NCBI GenBank assembly: GCA_038146985.1
Contig: JAYQSQ010000001.1
Coordinates: 372,001 to 436,000 of the forward strand
Reading direction: 5' to 3'
DNA: 64,000 nucleotides
From: JADHLJ01 sp038146985
Lineage (GTDB): Bacteria; Pseudomonadota; Alphaproteobacteria; Thalassobaculales; Thalassobaculaceae
The notes under the pieces were generated by a model, which saw only the letters and a program-made list of their open reading frames with translations, was not told the origin of the DNA and searched no databases. Shown one piece after another: positions 26,494 to 34,348 of this stretch (within the stretch, counting starts at the first letter, position 1; every line of letters starts with the position of its first letter). Position numbers and translations under genes: made by a program.

Positions 26494-27144
26494 ATGACAT
26501 CCGAAACCGCGCTTCCGGACAGCTTCACAGTGGTCGAGCATCCGCTGATCCAGCACAAGCTGACCCTTATGCGCCGCGCCGACACCCCGACCACCAAGTT
26601 CCGCCAGCTCTTGCGCGAGATCAGTCTGCTGCTGGGATATGAGGTCACGCGGGGTCTGAAGCTGGACACGGTCGAGATCGACACACCGCTTGAGACCATG
26701 ACAGCGCCGATCCTCGAGGGTAAGAAACTCTGCATCGTCTCGATTCTGCGGGCCGGCAACGGGCTGCTGGACGGCATGCTGGACCTGATCCCGAACGCCC
26801 GGGTCGGCCATGTCGGCCTCTACCGGGATCACGAGACCCTGGAGCCCGTCGAATACTATTTCAAGATGCCGGAAAAGCTGGAGGAGCGGGACGTGATCGT
26901 CGTCGATCCGATGCTCGCCACCGGCAATTCCGCCATTGCCGCCGTTGAACGCCTGAAGCGCGCCGGGGCGCGGCGATTGGGTTTCCTGTGTCTGTTGGCG
27001 GCGCCGGAAGGCGTGCGCGCTTTCGCGGCCGCGCATCCCGATGTCCCGATCTTCACCGCCGCGCTCGATCGCGAGTTGAACGAGAAAGGCTATATCCTGC
27101 CAGGCCTCGGTGATGCCGGCGACCGCATGTACGGGACCAAGTAG
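26494..27144 (+). CDS. upp: Uracil phosphoribosyltransferase
   Basis: The 216-residue protein has the PRPP loop VDPMLATGNS at about 137-146, the SILRAGNGLLDGM helix, and the terminal GLGDAGDRMYGTK uracil-binding segment, as in all Upp proteins. It converts uracil and PRPP to UMP in pyrimidine salvage. ATG 26494 is chosen because AAAGGA lies about 9 bases upstream and the family begins near here; the longer open frame upstream is antisense to the kinase gene. Confidence 0.95.
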   Translation: MTSETALPDSFTVVEHPLIQHKLTLMRRADTPTTKFRQLLREISLLLGYEVTRGLKLDTVEIDTPLETMTAPILEGKKLCIVSILRAGNGLLDGMLDLIPNARVGHVGLYRDHETLEPVEYYFKMPEKLEERDVIVVDPMLATGNSAIAAVERLKRAGARRLGFLCLLAAPEGVRAFAAAHPDVPIFTAALDRELNEKGYILPGLGDAGDRMYGTK

Positions 27145-27193
27145 ACCCTTCTGAACTAGTTTCATTTTCCAATCCACGCCCATCGGAGGACCC

Positions 27194-27586
27194 ATGCCGA
27201 CCATTCTCATCACCGGAGCGAGCCGCGGAATCGGCCTTGAATTCGCGCGTCAGTTCGCCGCCGACGGCTGGAGCGTGATCGCCGCCTGCCGCAATCCCGC
27301 CGGGGCGGACAAGCTGAAGGCGGTTTCCGGTGTCGAGGTGCACGCTCTCGACGTGGACAGCGCCGAGAGCGTCGCGGCCCTGAAACGCGAAATCGGCGGC
27401 CGTCCCATCGACGTGCTGCTGAACAATGCAGGCATCATCGGCCAGCGCACCGGTTTCGGCACGCTCGATTACGAGGCCTGGGAGGGCGCGATGAACACGA
27501 ATGTCTTCGGCCCGATGCGGATGGCCGAAGCCTTCGCCGACAACGTCCAGGCGAGCGAGCGCAAGCAGATGCCTATTATCCGATGA
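27194..27586 (+). pseudogene. Short-chain dehydrogenase/reductase, cut off at a sequence junction
   Basis: The first 125 or so codons are a normal SDR: GASRGIG nucleotide motif at 8-14, NNAG, and MNTNVFGPMRMAEAF. The gene should continue with a serine strand, the YxxxK catalytic pair and about 100 more residues. Instead, after SERKQM near 27570 the sequence switches to the interior of an acyl-CoA carboxylase gene and stops at 27584-27586 in the SDR phase. The visible protein lacks YxxxK and cannot be active. GGAGG before the ATG is a good ribosome site, so the intact gene was probably normal. Confidence 0.87.
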
Positions 27587-28578
27587 CCGTGAAGAAGCAC
27601 CTCCGGGCTCAGGAGATCGCTTTGGAGAATCGACTTCCCTGCGTCTACCTTGTCGATTCCGGGGGGGCTTTCCTGCCGATGCAAGACGAGGTCTTTCCCG
27701 ATCGGGAGCATTTCGGAAGGATCTTCTTCAACCAGGCCAACATGTCGGCCGCCGGCATCCCTCAGGTTGCCGTGGTTCTGGGTTCGTGTACGGCTGGAGG
27801 AGCCTATGTGCCTGCAATGAGCGACGAGACGGTGATCGTCCGCAACCAAGGAACGATCTTCCTCGGCGGCCCCCCGCTGGTCAAGGCCGCCACCGGGGAG
27901 GTGGTCACGCCGGAGGAGTTGGGGGGAGGGGAGGTGCACACCCGCATCTCCGGAGTTGCTGACCACCTCGCACACGATGACGCCCACGCTTTGAAGATCG
28001 CCCGTCAGATCCTGGCAGGTCTCCCGCAGTCGCCGTTCACCTTCTCGGCACGCCCCTCTGCCCCGCCCCTCCATGCTCCGGAAGAGCTCTATGGCATCCT
28101 CCCCAAGGATCCGCGCAAGTCCTTTGATGTCCGGGAGATCCTGCTGCGGTTGGTCGATGGTTCGGAGTTTCAGGAGTTCAAGGCGCTGTACGGCACCACG
28201 CTGGTCACCGCCTTTGCCCAAATTCATGGCATCCCGGTGGGCGTGGTGGCCAACAACGGGATCCTGTTTTCAGAGTCTGCACTCAAGGGAGCGCACTTTG
28301 TGGAGCTGTGTGCCCAGCGCAAGATTCCGCTGATTTTCCTGCAGAACATCACCGGGTTCATGGTCGGGAAACAGTATGAACACGGAGGCATCGCAAAGGA
28401 CGGCGCGAAGATGGTCACTGCCGTGGCCTGCGCCCGGGTGCCCAAGTTCACGGTGGTGATCGGAGGATCGCATGGTGCAGGAAATTATGGCATGTGCGGC
28501 CGAACAGCCTACCAGCCGAGCAGGCTTCTTGTGGATGTGGCCCAAAGCCCGGATCTCGAGGTGATGGGCGGCGAGCAG
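27571..28578 (+). pseudogene. Methylcrotonyl-CoA carboxylase beta subunit fragment, no own start or end
   Basis: These 336 codons read as the central part of the carboxyltransferase subunit: AYYPMTVKKHLRAQEIAL, LVDSGGAFLPMQ, VLGSCTAGGAYVPAMSDE, FLGGPPLVKAATGEVV, LQNITGFMVG, HGAGNYGMCG and VMGGEQA. Family proteins are about 530-560 residues, so roughly the first quarter and the last segment are missing. Codon choice (many GGA, GCT, CCC, CCT) differs from both neighbours. Near the right end, FLWMWPKARIS is encoded at 28526-28558 in a shifted phase flanked by inserted bases. A carboxylase fragment inserted between an SDR and chpT is not a natural gene order. Confidence 0.87.
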
Positions 28579-29195
28579 GCGAGATCGGGCTCGCCACGGG
28601 TTTCAATCGCCACGCCGAACCGGCGGGCCGTCGCGCCGGCGACGACGCCGATGACGGTTCGCGCGTTCAAGGGCACGGACGTCTCGCTACAGTTCAGGCC
28701 CGCGAGAATGTCGCCGTCGATCTGCGCGTCGGGTCCGGATGCCGTGACGTTTATCGTCCAGTCGTCGGGGCCGCCGATCGCGAGTGCCACCCGACCCTGG
28801 CGGGGCAGCGTATCGGCCATGACGAAGACCGCCGCCAGAACCGTCTTGACGAGACCTTCGGGCGGCGTGGCGCCGTCGTCAGCCTCGCTTGTGAAGTCGA
28901 GGGCGATCTTGCGCGAGGCGAGATAGGCACCCGCCAGCGCGCGAACCGTCGCGACCGTGTGCTCCGAACCGTTGCCCGCCGCGCCGAAGGCGAGACGGAA
29001 ATAGCTCAGCCGGTCGGCGGATTGCCGGGCGCTGGTGGAGATCAGATCCAGGGCCTCGGCGGCGATCGGATCGTTGTTTTTCGCGCCGTATTCCTGCAGC
29101 AGCTCGACGCCGTTCGCCGTCGCGCTGGCCGGTCCGATCAGATCGTGCAGAAGCCGGGAGAGCAATTGGTCGACGACGCCAGGATGGGGATGCAT
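28509..29195 (-). CDS. chpT: Histidine phosphotransferase ChpT (last residues replaced by junction sequence)
   Basis: The protein begins MHPHPGVVDQLLSRLLHDLIGP, with the phospho-accepting histidine in the LLHDLIGP motif and NGVELL behind it, then a degenerate HATPase-like half (ALAGAYLASRKIALDF, TVLAAVFVMADTLPRQGRV). This is the ChpT pattern; ChpT carries phosphate from the hybrid kinase CckA to CtrA and CpdR. Homology holds to about 28578 (GEPDLA), about 206 codons, close to family length; the remaining residues to the stop at 28509 come from the antisense of the carboxylase fragment. A CtrA-type box lies about 57 bp upstream of the start. Confidence 0.85.
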   Translation of the reverse strand: MHPHPGVVDQLLSRLLHDLIGPASATANGVELLQEYGAKNNDPIAAEALDLISTSARQSADRLSYFRLAFGAAGNGSEHTVATVRALAGAYLASRKIALDFTSEADDGATPPEGLVKTVLAAVFVMADTLPRQGRVALAIGGPDDWTINVTASGPDAQIDGDILAGLNCSETSVPLNARTVIGVVAGATARRFGVAIETRGEPDLACSPPITSRSGLWATSTRSLLGW

Positions 29196-29251
29196 CGGAT
29201 TATCTCTCTGGCCGGATCGCGATCATTGCCGTTTATAGGCGCCCGTCACGG

Positions 29252-29266
29252 TTAATATACCGTTAA
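29252..29266 (-). promoter_or_regulatory. CtrA-type box upstream of chpT
   Basis: TTAATATACCGTTAA is a perfect TTAA-N7-TTAA, the established consensus for CtrA. It is 57-71 bp before the chpT ATG and also 151 bp before the formate dehydrogenase gene on the other strand. CtrA is the endpoint of the phosphorelay in which ChpT acts, so feedback control is plausible. Confidence 0.65.
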
Positions 29267-29416
29267 GGGTTTCACGGCGCGCGCTTTCCGCCATATGGAA
29301 GATCTGTTGAACTCGGACGGCGCCAAGGGTCTCATCACGGTCGAAATCACGACAGTGTCGGAATAGTATCCGTGGGTTAGTCTCGACCGAACCATGCGTT
29401 TGACTGGATTTGCAGC

Positions 29417-31165
29417 ATGTCCGATAACCCGGCGCCAATTGGCTCTCAGCGCACCGATCCCGCCGATAGTCGCGATCGCGCCTTCAAACGCGGCGGCGGT
29501 GCCGGGCGGCGCGGCGGCAGGCCGTTTCCGAAAGGGCGGCAAGTCGATCCGGCGGCCTTGGAGGAAGTGCGCAAGACCTTGGGCAACCGGCCTCGGCGCA
29601 AGGATCTGCTGATCGAGCACCTGCACCTCTTCCAGGATCGCTTCGGCCATATCTCGGCGGCGCATCTGGCGGCCCTCGCGCATGAGATGCGGATGGCCAT
29701 GGCCGAGGTCTACGAGGTGGCGACCTTCTACGCGCATTTCGACGTGGTGCGCGAGGAGGAGACGCCGCCGCCGGCGGTCACGATCCGGGTGTGCGACAGC
29801 CTTACCTGCGCGATGTTCGGCGCCGAGAAACTGCTGGCCGAAATCGCGGCGGAAACCGGCAAGGAGATCCGCGTGGTCCGCGCCCCCTGCATGGGAGCGT
29901 GCGATAAGGCGCCGGTGGCCGCGGTCGGTCACGGCCTTCTCGAGAACGCCGATGTCGCCAAGGCGGTCGCGGCGGGCAAGGCGGCGCTGTCGGGAACGGC
30001 CGAGCATCGGCACATCGCGCCCACGCGCCTCGATGATTATATGGCCGAGGGTGGCTATACCTTGTTGCGGGAATGCCTTTCCGGCCGGCGCAAGCCCGAG
30101 GAATTGCTGGAAATCCTCGGCCGGTCGGCGTTGCGCGGGCTCGGCGGGGCGGGGTTCCCGACGCCGCGCAAATGGGGCCTGGTGCGCGCCGCCGAGGGTC
30201 GCAAGGTCCTGGCGGTGAATGGCGACGAGGGAGAGCCCGGGACCTTCAAGGACCGGTTCTATCTGGAGCGCGACCCGCACCGCACCCTGGAAGGCATGCT
30301 GATCGCGGCCTGGGTGGTCGAGGCCGAAGATTGCTATTTCTATCTCCGTGACGAGTACCCGGAGATCCGCGAGGTGCTGGACGAGGAGATCGCCGGGCTG
30401 GAGGCCGAGGGGCTGGTCTCGCACACCCGCATCCATCTTCGGCGCGGCGCCGGCGCCTATATCTGCGGCGAGGAATCGGCGATGATCGAGTCGATCGAGG
30501 GCAAGCGCGGCTATCCCCGGCACCGCCCGCCCTATGTCGCCCAGGTCGGCATCTTCGACCGGCCGACTTTGGTGAACAATGTCGAGACCCTGTTCTGGAT
30601 CCGCGATATCGTTCAGAAGGGGCCGGACTGGTTCAACGACCAAGGTAAGGACGGACACCCGGGCTTCCGCAGCTATTCGGTTTCGGGCCGGGTTAAGAAC
30701 CCCGGCGTCAAAGTGGCGCCCGCCGGCGTTACCGCGCGCGAGCTGATCGAGAAGCATTGCGGCGGTATGCTGGACGGTCACACCTTTCACGCCTATCTGC
30801 CGGGCGGGGCCTCCGGCGGAATCCTGCCGGCCAGCATGGCGGACGAGAAGCTGGATTTCGGCCAGCTTGAGAAATACGGCTGCTTCGTCGGCAGCCACGC
30901 GGTGGTGATCCTGTCGGACAAGGATTCGGTCAAGGATGCCGCGCTCAACCTGCTGCGGTTCTTCGAGGATGAAAGCTGCGGCCAGTGCTCGCCTTGCCGG
31001 GTCGGCACCGAGAAGGCGGTCAAGCTGATGATGCGGGGTACCTGGGACAAGCCCTTGCTCGAGGAGTTGTCCGCGACCATGCGCGACGCCTCGATCTGTG
31101 GTCTTGGCCAGGCCGCCAGCAATCCGCTCGCCGCGGTGATGAGGTTCTTTCCCGATGAAGTATGA
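29417..31165 (+). CDS. NAD-dependent formate dehydrogenase, fused NuoE/NuoF-like (FdsG-FdsB) subunit
   Basis: The 582-residue protein joins two complex-I-like modules. Residues about 50-190 are the NuoE/FdsG thioredoxin-like [2Fe-2S] domain with Cys126, Cys131, Cys158 and Cys162. The rest is the NuoF/FdsB module: GLGGAGFPTPRKW and NGDEGEPGTFKDR for FMN, GAGAYICGEESAM for NADH, and SCGQCSPCRVGT with a later CGLGQ for the [4Fe-4S] cluster. It passes electrons from formate to NAD+. The basic first 40 residues are extra. The alpha subunit gene follows by 39 bp. Confidence 0.9.
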   Translation: MSDNPAPIGSQRTDPADSRDRAFKRGGGAGRRGGRPFPKGRQVDPAALEEVRKTLGNRPRRKDLLIEHLHLFQDRFGHISAAHLAALAHEMRMAMAEVYEVATFYAHFDVVREEETPPPAVTIRVCDSLTCAMFGAEKLLAEIAAETGKEIRVVRAPCMGACDKAPVAAVGHGLLENADVAKAVAAGKAALSGTAEHRHIAPTRLDDYMAEGGYTLLRECLSGRRKPEELLEILGRSALRGLGGAGFPTPRKWGLVRAAEGRKVLAVNGDEGEPGTFKDRFYLERDPHRTLEGMLIAAWVVEAEDCYFYLRDEYPEIREVLDEEIAGLEAEGLVSHTRIHLRRGAGAYICGEESAMIESIEGKRGYPRHRPPYVAQVGIFDRPTLVNNVETLFWIRDIVQKGPDWFNDQGKDGHPGFRSYSVSGRVKNPGVKVAPAGVTARELIEKHCGGMLDGHTFHAYLPGGASGGILPASMADEKLDFGQLEKYGCFVGSHAVVILSDKDSVKDAALNLLRFFEDESCGQCSPCRVGTEKAVKLMMRGTWDKPLLEELSATMRDASICGLGQAASNPLAAVMRFFPDEV

Positions 31166-31204
31166 TGCCTGCCGCCCATTCCCTCCGGCGCTGGAGACAA
31201 GGAC

Positions 31205-33970
31205 ATGACCGACACGATCACCTTTGAACTCGACGGCAAATCGGTCACCGCCGCGCCTGGCGAGACGATCTGGCAGGTCGCGAACCGGCTCGGCACTGAG
31301 ATCCCGCATCTCTGCTACAAGCCGGCCGACAGCTACCGCGCCGACGGCAATTGCCGCGCCTGCATGGTCGAGATCGAGGGCGAGCGGACCCTTGCGGCCT
31401 CGTGTATCCGGCAGCCTGCCGAGGGCATGAAGGTGACGACCGCTTCCGAACGCGCCAAGGCGTCACGCCGCATGGTCATGGAGCTTCTTGTCGCCGACCA
31501 GCCCGCCAAGACCGAGGCGCATGATCCGTCCTCCACGCTTTGGCGCTTCGCCGACGGCATGGAACTCGCCGACAGCCGTTTCCCGGTGCATGAGCGCCCG
31601 ACGGCCGATTCCAGCCATCCGGCGATCGCGGTGAACATGGATGCCTGCATCCAATGCGGCCTCTGCGTGCGGGCCTGCCGCGAGGTGCAGGTCAATGACG
31701 TGATCGGCATGGCGGGCCGGGGCCCCGGCGCTCATATCGTCTTCGATCTCGGCGACGACATGGGGGCGAGCACCTGCGTCGGTTGCGGCGAGTGCGTGCA
31801 GGCCTGCCCGACCGGCGCGCTGATGCCGAAGAACGCGCTGGACGCGGCGGGTGTCTTCGCCAACGCGCCGGACCGGACCGTCGACAGCCTTTGCCCGTAT
31901 TGCGGGGTCGGATGCCAGCTCACCTTCAACGTCAGGCAAGAGAAGATCATCTCGGTCGACGGCCGCGCCGGCCCGGCGAACCGCAGCCGGCTCTGCGTCA
32001 AAGGCCGCTACGGCTTCGACTATGTCCACAACCCGGAGCGGCTCACCGTCCCGCTGATCCGCCGCGAAGATGTGCCGAAATCCGCCTCACTGCCCATGGA
32101 CCCAGCAAACCCCTTCACCCATTTCCGCGAGGCCAGCTGGGAGGAGGCGCTGGACCGCGCGGCCTCTGGCCTGAAGACCATCCGCGAGCGCGACGGTGGG
32201 GCCGCGCTGTCCGGTTTCGGGTCGGCCAAGGGCTCAAACGAGGAAGCCTATCTAGTGCAGAAACTGGTCCGCACCGGTTTCGGCACCAACAATGTCGACC
32301 ATTGCACGCGGCTCTGCCACGCTTCCTCGGTGGCGGCGCTGATGGAAACCATCGGATCGGGGGCGGTGACCGCGCCCTTCGCCGAGGCGACGAACGCCGA
32401 TGTTATCATCGTGATCGGCGCCAATCCGACGGTGAACCACCCGGTGGCCGCCACTTTTATCAAGAACGCGGCCAAGGCCGGCTCCATCCTCATAGTCATG
32501 GACCCGCGCGGGCAGGCGCTCTCCCGGCACGCGACCCACATGATCCAGTTCCGGCCGAGCTCGGATGTCGCGATGCTGAACGGGATGATCAACACGATCA
32601 TCTCCGAGGGCCTTTATGACCGGCAATATGTCGAGGGCTTTACCGAGGGCTTCGAGGAGCTGAAGGCCCGCACCGCCGAGTTCACGCCGGAGCGCATGGC
32701 GCCGATCTGCGGGATTGAGGCCGACCGCATCCGCCAGATGGCCCGCACCTATGCCAATGCCGAGAGCGCGATCATCTTCTGGGGCATGGGCATCTCTCAG
32801 CATACTCATGGTACCGACAATGCCCGATGCCTGATTTCACTGGCGCTGATCTGCGGCCATGTCGGACGGCCCGGCACCGGGCTGCATCCCCTGCGCGGTC
32901 AGAACAACGTGCAAGGCGCGTCGGATGCCGGCCTGATCCCGATGTTCTATCCCGACTATAAGCCGGTCGGGGCCGAGGATCAGATCAAGCGCTGGGAAGA
33001 ATTCTGGGGCATGGAACTCGATCACGAGCGCGGGCTGACCGTGGTCGAGATCACCAACGCCATCTACGACGGCAAGATCAAGGGCTGCTACATCATGGGC
33101 GAAAACCCGGCGATGTCGGACCCGGACCAGAACCACGCCCGTGCCGCGCTGGCCAAGCTAGAGCATCTCGTGGTGCAGGACATTTTCCTGACCGAGACGG
33201 CGGCCTTTGCCGATGTGGTGCTGCCGGCGACGGCCTTCCCGGAGAAGGACGGCACCTTCACCAATACCGACCGGCGCGTCCAGATGGGCCGCAAGGCGAT
33301 CGACGCGCCGGGCGATGCGCGCCAGGACTGGTGGATCATCCAGGAGATCGCTAACCGCATCGGCCTCAACTGGTCCTACGGCAGCGTCGCCGATATCTTC
33401 GCCGAGATGCGGCAGATGATGCCGTCGCTGACAGGCATCACCTGGGAGCGCCTGGAGCGCGAGAGCGCGGTGACCTATCCCTGCGACGACGAGACTTCCG
33501 AGGGTCGTTCGGTGATCTTCGGCGACGGTTTCCCGACGGCTTCGGGGCGCGGAAAACTGGTGCCTTGCGAGATCCTGCCGCCGGACGAGATGCCGGATGC
33601 CGATTTCCCGCTGGTCCTGACCACGGGCCGGGTGCTGGAGCACTGGCATACCGGCGCAATGACAAGGCGCGCCTCGGTGCTCGATACCATCGAGCCGGAA
33701 CCTTACGTCCATATCTCGCCGAGCGACCTCGCTAAGGCGGGGATCGCGCCAGGCGACAAGGTCCGGGTCGCGACCCGTCGCGGCGAGATCGAGCTTGCCG
33801 CCCGCAGCGACGGCGACGTCCCGGACGGCGTGGTGTTCATCCCGTTCTGCTATGTCGAGGCGCCGGCCAATATGCTCACCAATCCGGCGCTCGACCCGTT
33901 CGGCAAGATCCCGGAATTGAAGTTCAGCGCCGCGCGCCTCGAGAAAGCGGCAGCGGTGGCGGCGGAGTAG
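31205..33970 (+). CDS. Formate dehydrogenase alpha subunit (molybdenum, FdsA/FdhF type)
   Basis: The 921-residue protein has, in order, a plant-type [2Fe-2S] domain (Cys37, Cys50, Cys53, Cys67), two ferredoxin-type [4Fe-4S] motifs (CIQCGLCVRAC and CVGCGECVQAC), the molybdopterin [4Fe-4S] motif CPYCGVGC, and the bis-MGD catalytic domain. Catalytic Cys371 is in VDHCTRLCHASS, encoded by TGC and so not selenocysteine; His372 follows as expected. It oxidises formate to CO2. The C-terminal molybdopterin-dinucleotide domain (LTTGRVLEHWHTG) is complete. No fdsC or fdsD gene follows. Confidence 0.93.
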   Translation: MTDTITFELDGKSVTAAPGETIWQVANRLGTEIPHLCYKPADSYRADGNCRACMVEIEGERTLAASCIRQPAEGMKVTTASERAKASRRMVMELLVADQPAKTEAHDPSSTLWRFADGMELADSRFPVHERPTADSSHPAIAVNMDACIQCGLCVRACREVQVNDVIGMAGRGPGAHIVFDLGDDMGASTCVGCGECVQACPTGALMPKNALDAAGVFANAPDRTVDSLCPYCGVGCQLTFNVRQEKIISVDGRAGPANRSRLCVKGRYGFDYVHNPERLTVPLIRREDVPKSASLPMDPANPFTHFREASWEEALDRAASGLKTIRERDGGAALSGFGSAKGSNEEAYLVQKLVRTGFGTNNVDHCTRLCHASSVAALMETIGSGAVTAPFAEATNADVIIVIGANPTVNHPVAATFIKNAAKAGSILIVMDPRGQALSRHATHMIQFRPSSDVAMLNGMINTIISEGLYDRQYVEGFTEGFEELKARTAEFTPERMAPICGIEADRIRQMARTYANAESAIIFWGMGISQHTHGTDNARCLISLALICGHVGRPGTGLHPLRGQNNVQGASDAGLIPMFYPDYKPVGAEDQIKRWEEFWGMELDHERGLTVVEITNAIYDGKIKGCYIMGENPAMSDPDQNHARAALAKLEHLVVQDIFLTETAAFADVVLPATAFPEKDGTFTNTDRRVQMGRKAIDAPGDARQDWWIIQEIANRIGLNWSYGSVADIFAEMRQMMPSLTGITWERLERESAVTYPCDDETSEGRSVIFGDGFPTASGRGKLVPCEILPPDEMPDADFPLVLTTGRVLEHWHTGAMTRRASVLDTIEPEPYVHISPSDLAKAGIAPGDKVRVATRRGEIELAARSDGDVPDGVVFIPFCYVEAPANMLTNPALDPFGKIPELKFSAARLEKAAAVAAE

Positions 33971-34348
33971 AGGGCTCCGGAAGACGGAAAGGCCCGCATC
34001 CACGTCGACGCGGTAGAGGTTTGCTTTTCGCGAGGACGATTGTGGTTTGCATGGGCGAAGGCATCGCATCGAAGGGACAAACGAGGCCATGCCCAATCCG
34101 CTTCACCCAACTTTTCCCGTCGCCCCAGCGGACGCTTGGGCTTGTGGCAAGCGGTGTTGAGCCCCAGCTTTCGCTGGGGCGACGGGGAGCGGAGCTTCGG
34201 GTGGTTCTGTGTTTTCCAAGCATCAGAGCGCTGGTCACCGGTCTGATTGATCCAATCAAACCTGATCAGATAGTCGCGCGCCACGCCAGGGCCGACGATG
34301 AAATGTGTGATCGGGATGGCATCACTCTCTTCCCCTCGTGGGGCGGCG
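33971..34348. other. Convergent gap with a two-hairpin repeat, no gene seen
   Basis: The gap lies between the stops of the formate dehydrogenase alpha gene and the amidase gene. Apart from the repeat at 34116-34186 I see no gene or regulatory pattern; open frames run through the repeat on both strands and look random. Confidence 0.55.
34116..34186. repeat. Paired inverted repeat, R4 (GTCGCCCCAGCG arms)
   Basis: The 15-base arm CCCGTCGCCCCAGCG (34116-34130) has a perfect reverse complement at 34172-34186. Each unit also folds by itself: CCCAGCG/CGCTTGGG on the left and CCCCAGC/GCTGGGG on the right. It lies between convergent genes. Confidence 0.85.

Noticed and set aside
27145..29200. Transposon or genomic island at the carboxylase fragment
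   Set aside because: I see no terminal inverted repeats, transposase, integrase or tRNA end at either junction, and only a few bases of possible junction microhomology.
31205..33970. Selenocysteine in the formate dehydrogenase alpha subunit
   Set aside because: The catalytic position (residue 371) is TGC; no in-frame TGA or SECIS-like hairpin is needed.
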